A stretch of DNA of 64,000 nucleotides, from NCBI RefSeq assembly GCF_004193775.1, contig NC_041006.1:26596163-26660162 (forward strand), given 5' to 3'. Position 1 is the first letter of the stretch. The number at the start of each line of letters is the position of its first letter. The position numbers and the translations under genes were made by a program. Under the pieces are notes generated by a model that was not told the origin of the DNA, did not search any database, and saw only the letters and a list, made by a program, of their open reading frames with translations. Shown here in pieces: positions 58,600 to 64,000 of the stretch. This DNA is from Glycine soja. Taxonomy: Eukaryota > Streptophyta > Magnoliopsida > Fabales > Fabaceae.

Positions 58600-58664
58600 T
58601 TTTCTCATTAAAATAATAGCCATAAAAAATAAATTAAGTTTCGAAACAAAATTTTTTCATAACA
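58600..58664 (-). repeat. 5' LTR remnant of element 2
   Basis: Sixty-five bases matching 26168-26234 (ttctcat.aaaataata.cc, aattaagtttc.aaac, ttttttcataaca) with few differences. The last ~9 bases of the LTR end found on the left are not seen here. It marks the right edge of the large nest. Confidence 0.55.
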
Positions 58665-59526
58665 GTTGTAAGGTAAATGAGAGATTTAAACTGAACAGAT
58701 TAAAATAAGATGCATAAAAACTTAGAAAACAAAAAAAAAAATTGATGGAATTGAGATACTGTTAAAGCTAAAACTGCTAGAAGGTTTGTGCCTTCTCTTT
58801 TGCTCTGTCTACATGCAAATCTCATCCATGTCACTCATGTATATCCTTTTTCAAATTCCAAAGATAAAAAATAAAAAACAAAAGAATATTTATATCACGG
58901 TATCTTCCTCTGGGCAATTTTCAATTTTTTCGTTAAAAGAAGATACTCTTTTCTCGCGAACATTGTCATTTTATCCTTTTTTTTCGTCCCTTCTTTTCCA
59001 TTCACAGCAATTTTAGTTCATTATCCTCTCCCAAGCTAATCATGATTAGAAAACAAGTTAAACCACCAAAGAAAAGGGAACTACCTAGATCAATTCCTTT
59101 CTAATCCTATTACCAAGTTAAGATTTTATCATTTTAAAATAATTTCATGCACAATCTCCTAGCTAGCAAAACAAATATACTCTTAGTTGCTGGTGCGAAT
59201 CCGGATTAATTCTTATCAACCATACTTGTCCCACCATCAAAACAATTTTGAATTCAATTTTTTACTATAAGTTTGAAAAAAATTTATAATTGATAATGAT
59301 CCAATTAATAAAAAAACACATGCAATGTAGACAAATATATTTCTCTGGAACCCTCACCTTCCTATTACCAAGATCTACACACACGTACATTGGTTCATTA
59401 GAAACCAGAGGCAACTTAACTCTTCTAAACTTCCGTACATTGAAGCCAGAAAATTTAACTCAAAATTAAAAAAAAAAAAAAAAAAACAAACAAATCGTAA
59501 GTTACACAGTATTTTAGTGTCGAGTG
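58665..59526. other. Intergenic A/T-rich DNA
   Basis: No ORF with a recognisable product, no repeat structure beyond an A-run at 59466-59485. This is probably native flanking sequence and the 3' side of the host gene. Confidence 0.5.
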
Positions 59527-59532
59527 TTTATT
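59527..59532 (-). terminator. Candidate polyadenylation signal of the host gene
   Basis: The minus strand reads aataaa about 185 bases past the stop codon, inside an A/T-rich stretch. Confidence 0.4.
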
Positions 59533-59717
59533 ATGACTTTTTTTATTATATATAATAGTATAATATACAAGTATACATAAATGACAATACGAATCTGTAG
59601 TACTGATAAACATTTGCAATTTACGATCTATTTGTGTGCGCTGGGTTTCACGTTACAACGCGATTTCCTCCCATTCCTAGTAAACCGTGCAATGAAAACG
59701 CAAATGCAATTAAGGTG

Positions 59718-60374
59718 TCATGACCGGGAAGCCGACTCCACCAGTTTCCCTATTCTTTTCACCATTTGAGTGGCCACCTTCTTAGGCGGTTTCCGTCCCT
59801 TCTTTTCCGGTCGCAAATACAAACCCAGAACATCCTTGACCTCCTCGGAACTCCACCCGGATTTCTTCAACGAATCCGAAAACCTCTCCGCATCGAAGAC
59901 CTCTTCATTATCCAACAAAACCGAAACCGAACCCGAACCAGAAACCATTTCGGATATATCCGATTCGCTCCACCCTCCTTCTCTCAGAACCGAACCCATC
60001 ATCCCCACATATCCCTCCACCCACTTCGATCTCCGGCGGCGTTCGACGGCGGCGTCGAGGCTGTGTCGGGAGAAGCCGGGGGCGGGGCACTTGTTGGCGG
60101 CAGAGGAGTGGTTCTCGGATACGGATCTCTGCTTCCTGAGAATGGGATCCGAATCAGAGCGAGCGAACTCGGCGGCGTGACTCGCGTGGAGTTGTATTCC
60201 CGAGTTGCGGAGGTGGGTTATGACTTTTTCCGAGAGTGCGGAGAATGAGTGAAGGCTGTTGCGGTTGCGAACGGTGGACGCCGCGGACACCGAAGCGGCT
60301 CGAGCCAGGAGCCGCCTTAGACCGGCTGCGTGGGCCGGGTTTGGACCGGTGGGTCTGCGGTCCACGTCGACCAT
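59718..60374 (-). CDS. Uncharacterised plant protein, short member of an SMI1/KNR4-associated family
   Basis: 218 residues, intronless. The start is the ATG at 60374 (MVDVDRRPTGPNPAHAAGL); the frame is open 18 codons further upstream but without an ATG. The N-terminus (MVDVDRR.TG.NPAH.AGLRRL and HSFSALSEKVITHLRNSG) and the C-terminus (MGSVLREGGWSESDISEMV, LDNEEVFDAERFSDSLKKSGWSSEEVKDVLGL, then a basic KKGRKPPKKVATQ and RIGKLVESASRS) recall a conserved plant family whose longer members, from memory, have an SMI1/KNR4-like region between these blocks. Here EFARSDSDPILRKQRS joins the two ends directly, so that region is missing. No signal peptide or membrane segment; basic, Ser-rich, probably soluble. 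GC content is far above the neighbourhood. Function unknown. Confidence 0.8.
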   Translation of the reverse strand: MVDVDRRPTGPNPAHAAGLRRLLARAASVSAASTVRNRNSLHSFSALSEKVITHLRNSGIQLHASHAAEFARSDSDPILRKQRSVSENHSSAANKCPAPGFSRHSLDAAVERRRRSKWVEGYVGMMGSVLREGGWSESDISEMVSGSGSVSVLLDNEEVFDAERFSDSLKKSGWSSEEVKDVLGLYLRPEKKGRKPPKKVATQMVKRIGKLVESASRS

Positions 60375-60477
60375 TTTATTCGTGAAAATCAAAGACAGTA
60401 CCGAAAATTTACAAAAACTCTCACACACCTGAAGTAAACCGCTTGACTTTGTGTTTTGTGTTTGGTTTCGTTTGGGA

Positions 60478-60488
60478 GGATTTTATAG
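60478..60488 (-). promoter_or_regulatory. Candidate TATA box of the host gene
   Basis: The minus strand reads ctataaaatcc 104-114 bases upstream of the ATG, leaving a leader of about 75 bases. A second TATA-like tgctataaataat at about 60598-60610 is an alternative with a longer leader. C/T-rich leader sequence follows both. Confidence 0.45.
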
Positions 60489-60675
60489 ATACAATACAAG
60501 AAGATGGAGTATGAGAAGGAGGTTGGAGACGGTGAGAGTGGTGAGTGTGTGTGCTTTTCGCGGGGTTTCGCGACTTTGTTTTTGAGTAAAACGATTGATT
60601 ATTTATAGCAGATGAGAATCGGGCCCGCATTGAATTTTCAGATTGCGATTTTTTTTTTCTTTCTCCATTTTCCAC

Positions 60676-61640
60676 GTTGCCACTCCCCCTCTCGTCAACA
60701 ACACTTTGTTGGAAAGTTCTGTTGACAAGTTATTTTTTATTACTTTTTAATTCATAATAAATATATATTAAAAGTGTTGCTATAATTTGAATCTTTAATG
60801 TATGTTAACATAAGTTTGATTTCTTGCCTTGAGTGTGAAAAATGTTTTGTTGAGAGAATATTTATTTTGATAATTTTTTTATAAAAAAGCTGAGTGTCAA
60901 CTGTAGATTATCTCTAGTAAAAAAAAATGTTACTGTTTACTATTTTCTAAATTATAATTACAGAAATTATATTTATACGATAAATTGTGCAATTTTTCGT
61001 ACAAAGAGAAAAAAGCGTAAAATAAAATAAATATATAATACAATAGAAATAAAAATATCATATAAATTATATTCTATTTTTGTTATACTATGATGACTTT
61101 TGACCAATAGTTAAAATTGAAAGAATAATAATATTTAAATACTTTTATATATTACGTTACCTTTGTTTTATCATGTTATATTATTTATTACACATTTTTT
61201 TTGTAGATTTATTTTTTTGAACGAATATTTTTTTAGATATCAGTTCATACTTGTTGTCTATAAATTAATTTCTATATTATCTTAGGAAAGTTGTCTATCA
61301 ACAAAAGCTACCATGCGGTGCAATTAAATTAATAAGACTTTGGTATCTTATCACGAGTAATATTTGCAGGTAAATTTTGGTCACACATGGTTTAAAAATT
61401 GTCTTATTATTCTTGATAAAAAAATCTTTGGCTTTCTTAAAAAAAAAAAAAAGTAACTAGGAATACAATGCATCCAATGTTGGATAACATAGGAATAACA
61501 AGTGGTTGATTCACACTCTAATACTTCAACACATAATAATTTTACTATTATACAACATTTTTTTACACTTATTAATATGAAACAGGTCTTAATTTAAATA
61601 GGCTAATAGGTTAGGTCATCCTTATATAAAGGGGGAAAAG
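60676..61640. other. Intergenic A/T-rich DNA
   Basis: It is very A/T-rich, with no gene or clear repeat structure. An A-run at 61440-61452 and short ORFs only. Confidence 0.5.
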
Positions 61641-62571
61641 AAGATGGGTGGTTTAGGGATTAAAAATATTAAACTTTTCAATATGGCTTGTTAGGGAGAT
61701 GGTGGTGGAGAATAAAAACTGAAACAAACTCGTTGTTGTATAATTAAAATGCTAGAGTATAAGTATAGGAGGGTTGAATTGGGTAGGGAGGTGTGTGGGA
61801 GTAGGTGTTTGGTTTGGTGGAAGGATATTAACTCCTTGCAAGGTGAGGATTTGGGCATGCCTAGTAGTTGGATATCTAAGAACTTGTTTAGAAAAGTAGG
61901 GGATGGAAAGGAAACCTCTCTCTGGAAGGATATTTGGATGGTTCCGGAGCCTTTATCAATTAAGTACCCAAGGTTATTCTCTTTGGTAGTGGACAAGGAG
62001 GTTAAGGTTAAGGGTATGTGTCAATGGATGGGTGGTTCATTCTCATGATGTTGGAGGTGGTGTCGGGAGCTCTTTGAATGGGTAAAACAATTGGTACAAG
62101 ATCTCGAACGGTTTCTAGGGAAGCTATCACGAAAGGAGAACGTGCGGGACAGATGGGAAGGGGATCCTAAGGGAATGTACAGTGGGAAGTTTGTGTATCA
62201 TGCTCTGATATCTGACGATGCCATGCCACACCAATAGATTCACAAATTGATATGGCAGAAAGAAGTGCCTCTGAAGATTCAAGCCTTTGCTTGGAAAGCT
62301 TTGAAGGACAGGATTCCATCTAAAATGAACCTGGTTCACAAAAATTTACTCTTAGATGCAAAACTGCTTTGCTCTGCTTGCGATAGTGTGGTGAAATCAA
62401 CTATCCATATCTTCTTTGAGCGACCAATGTCAGCTCCATTATGGAGGGATTTCCTAGCGTTGTGGGGTGTCCAATCTCTTCTCCACTCTTTAATCTCAAC
62501 TCAATTCATGCAGTGGCAGGTACTGGTTAATGAGCACCGAAAGCAAACTTTTTATGGAAAGTTGTATGGTT
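61641..62571 (+). pseudogene. 5'-truncated LINE: RT tail and zinc-binding region
   Basis: It starts in the conserved GGLGIKNIKLFNMAC block that follows RT in plant LINEs, then in frame pieces SRCLVWWKDINSLQ, FRKVGDGKETSLWKDIWM and, after stops and shifts, LIWQKEVPLKIQAFAWKALKDRIPS, followed by CSACDSVVKSTIHIFFERP, the zinc-binding RT-associated domain. At least three stops. It ends where an LTR-like sequence begins (62572). It differs in sequence from the LINE at 1945-7169. Confidence 0.82.
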
Positions 62572-63110
62572 TGTTAAAGATATGAGAAGATATTTGAAGA
62601 TGTTAAAGATATCAAAAGATATTTGAAGATGCTGATATCAACAAATATTTATCATTAATATGATTAGGATATGTTCTTATCTTATATTTGAATTTGTTTC
62701 CTTTATTAGGATGAAGATCTTATCTTTGTTAAGATTTGTTTCCTCTATTAAATTTTATCTCATCATATTTTATTAAAATTTGTTTCCTCCATTAGGATAT
62801 TTTCTTATCTTTAGTTTAGAAAAGATTAGGATTTGTTAGGAATTAGGGATTTGTTTATATTACTTGTTTTTCTACTTCCCTATAAATAGGAAATCATGTA
62901 ATGAAAAAACAACAAGGATAAGTTGTTGAGTATTTTCAATTGAGTGTTTTCTCTACTGTGAGTTTTCCTTTTATTTTTGGATTAAGAACTTTATATGTTT
63001 TGTTCTACTGGCATATCACAATTAGGGTTATGCTTTTTTTTCATAACTTTAATTCCACTGGAAGGTCACAGTTAGGATCAAGTTTCTCTCGGTCCATTTG
63101 CTTGATTTCA
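62572..63110 (+). repeat. LTR-like segment cutting the LINE fragment (probable solo LTR)
   Basis: It begins tgttaaagatatgag inside the LINE reading frame, carries repeated agatatttgaagatg units at the start, a TATA box (ccctataaatagg) at 62878-62890, and a leader with aattagggttatg-type text. I could not find a matching TSD for the left flank tggtt, so the right border is approximate. Confidence 0.45.
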
Positions 63111-64000
63111 AGGTGATTCTATACATATAAAAAACCAAACCCATGCCAGAAAAAGTCAAAAAATCAATCCCTCAATAAAACATATAAAAAAGTATACATG
63201 ATGTGTTGCAACCAAGATCCTCCAAAATATAGGTAGGAGCTAGGTGAATCCTACTAGAAAAAATAGTGCTATTGACATCGAAGTCAACTAATCTAGCTAC
63301 ACAAGTCAAGGTTGTTAATATGAGGGTCTTTATAGAATTTCATAATCTTATGGTTTTATGTGAAACTTCAATCCCTATTATGTGCACCAATTCGGTTTGG
63401 TAAAATCACTATAAGATTTTGGAATTGTCAAAAGGATAGTGAGAGCTTTGTAATACTCTAGGGTTCCACTTCAAGTAAATGAGTTGAACTAAAGAAGTAT
63501 GATGGGACATGAGAAGAAAAACCATAAGAGAATTAGAAAGAAGTGCAAAATAAATGTGAAAACAAAATTTTAAAAATAAATTAAGCAAACTTGTTAAATT
63601 AGACAATTTTTGGAATTTAAGTTAAAACAATTGAAGTTAACTTCTTCTGAATTTGAAGTTTTAATGACAACAAATTATCACAAAACAAATTCTAAGTTAT
63701 CTAGACCTAGTGCTGGACCTATATTCATGTGAGGGTGGACAAATGCACCTCCTCAACTTAATAAAATCACAAGTATTTGTCTTAAAATTTTATTTTACAC
63801 CCTTTAATTTTATGTGTTTGAACTGCTTGATCTAATCTCACAAGACCCTTTATTTTAATAAAATTACAAATATTTATCTTGAAACTTTATGTTTTAATTT
63901 GCACATCTTATTTTTATGTTTTTGAAGTCATTACCTTATTTTTTATAACTCTCCTTATATCTTTATTTATGTATTTATGATTGTATATATGATAATTATC
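63111..64000. other. A/T-rich DNA without recognisable gene
   Basis: Short ORFs only, with no domain-like text. A near-duplicate phrase around 'ttattttaataaaat' and 'ttatcttgaaactttatg' (63770-63900) suggests degenerate repeats. Nothing else seen. Confidence 0.4.

Larger units (their letters stand above)
26085..58664 (-). mobile_element. Ty3/gypsy 'element 2', reverse strand, heavily invaded and partly deleted
   Basis: Pieces that belong together: an LTR end at 26085-26242, an antisense PMD gene (on +) at 26686-34760, integrase C-terminus at 34840-35106, integrase to RT at 45104-47106, and a second LTR piece at 58600-58664. The integrase reading frame runs across the insertion site of element 1 (from EERLNYLEN on one side to VGDLVWKVILPMD on the other). 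About 60 bases of the two LTR pieces match at most positions. The start of its LTR (tgttatctctgttatg) equals that of element 1, so the two are relatives. Gag, protease and the front of RT are missing. The overall span is inference. Confidence 0.6.

Noticed and set aside
59766..60248. 160- and 136-codon plus-strand ORFs over the host gene
   Set aside because: They are shadows of the GC-rich minus-strand CDS, which has the conserved-family text.
60421..60675. 84-codon minus-strand ORF upstream of the host gene
   Set aside because: It overlaps the promoter and leader, is compositionally simple and shows no family motif. A regulatory uORF cannot be excluded, but nothing supports it.
1..64000. 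rRNA, tRNA or microRNA genes
   Set aside because: No recognisable rRNA text, tRNA cloverleaf core boxes or convincing miRNA hairpin was seen by eye; short RNA genes could still be missed.

Overview
The window is eukaryotic plant DNA, most likely from a legume of the soybean type. It has no bacterial-style gene packing, A/T-rich spacers, one intronless plant gene, and plant-specific retroelement families: a Tat/Ogre-like Ty3 element with two RNase H domains, a SIRE/Maximus-like copia element with an env-like ORF, L1-type LINEs with a C-terminal RNase H, and copia LTRs studded with the palindrome GTAATCGATTAC. The species call is inference from repeat style only.

About 90% of the window is a nest of transposable elements, and most insertions can be ordered from their target-site duplications (TSDs). 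Left end: reverse-oriented copia LTR sequence (1-1872), then a decayed LINE (1945-7169, tail at 26063-26084). A nearly complete 18.9-kb Ogre-like element (7170-26062) sits in the LINE just after its RNase H. The Ogre element carries 1.7-kb LTRs, ORF1 (DUF7745-like), gag-pro with a G-patch-like segment, a putative pro/pol intron, RT with the YVDD box missing, two RNase H domains, integrase, an extra sense ORF and a 130-bp-period minisatellite before its 3' LTR. All its ORFs have stops or frameshifts.

Middle: a reverse-strand Ty3 element ('element 2', about 26085-58664) can be pieced together. In + order it shows an LTR remnant, an antisense plant-mobile-domain (PMD) gene with introns (26686-34760), the integrase C-terminus, integrase/RNase H/RT (45104-47106), and another LTR remnant (58600-58664). 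It was invaded by a solo copia LTR (28391-29643), a TIR element that itself holds a SIRE-like solo LTR (30851-32554), a related non-autonomous Ty3 element ('element 1', 35112-45098), and a 5'-truncated copia element (47107-58598). Element 1 keeps gag and protease, has lost RT-RH-IN, holds two tandem copies of a 306-bp foreign segment, and carries its own antisense PMD copy. The copia element holds a solo LTR (50330-56935), which contains a second solo LTR of the same family (52574-55510) and an unrelated one (55895-56802).

Right end: the only likely host gene is on the minus strand at 59718-60374 (218 aa, intronless, GC-rich). It looks like a shortened member of a plant family whose longer members carry a central SMI1/KNR4-like region. 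Beyond it lie A/T-rich spacer, a 5'-truncated LINE (61641-62571), an LTR-like segment with a TATA box, and unannotated A/T-rich DNA to 64000. No rRNA, tRNA or CRISPR was recognised.
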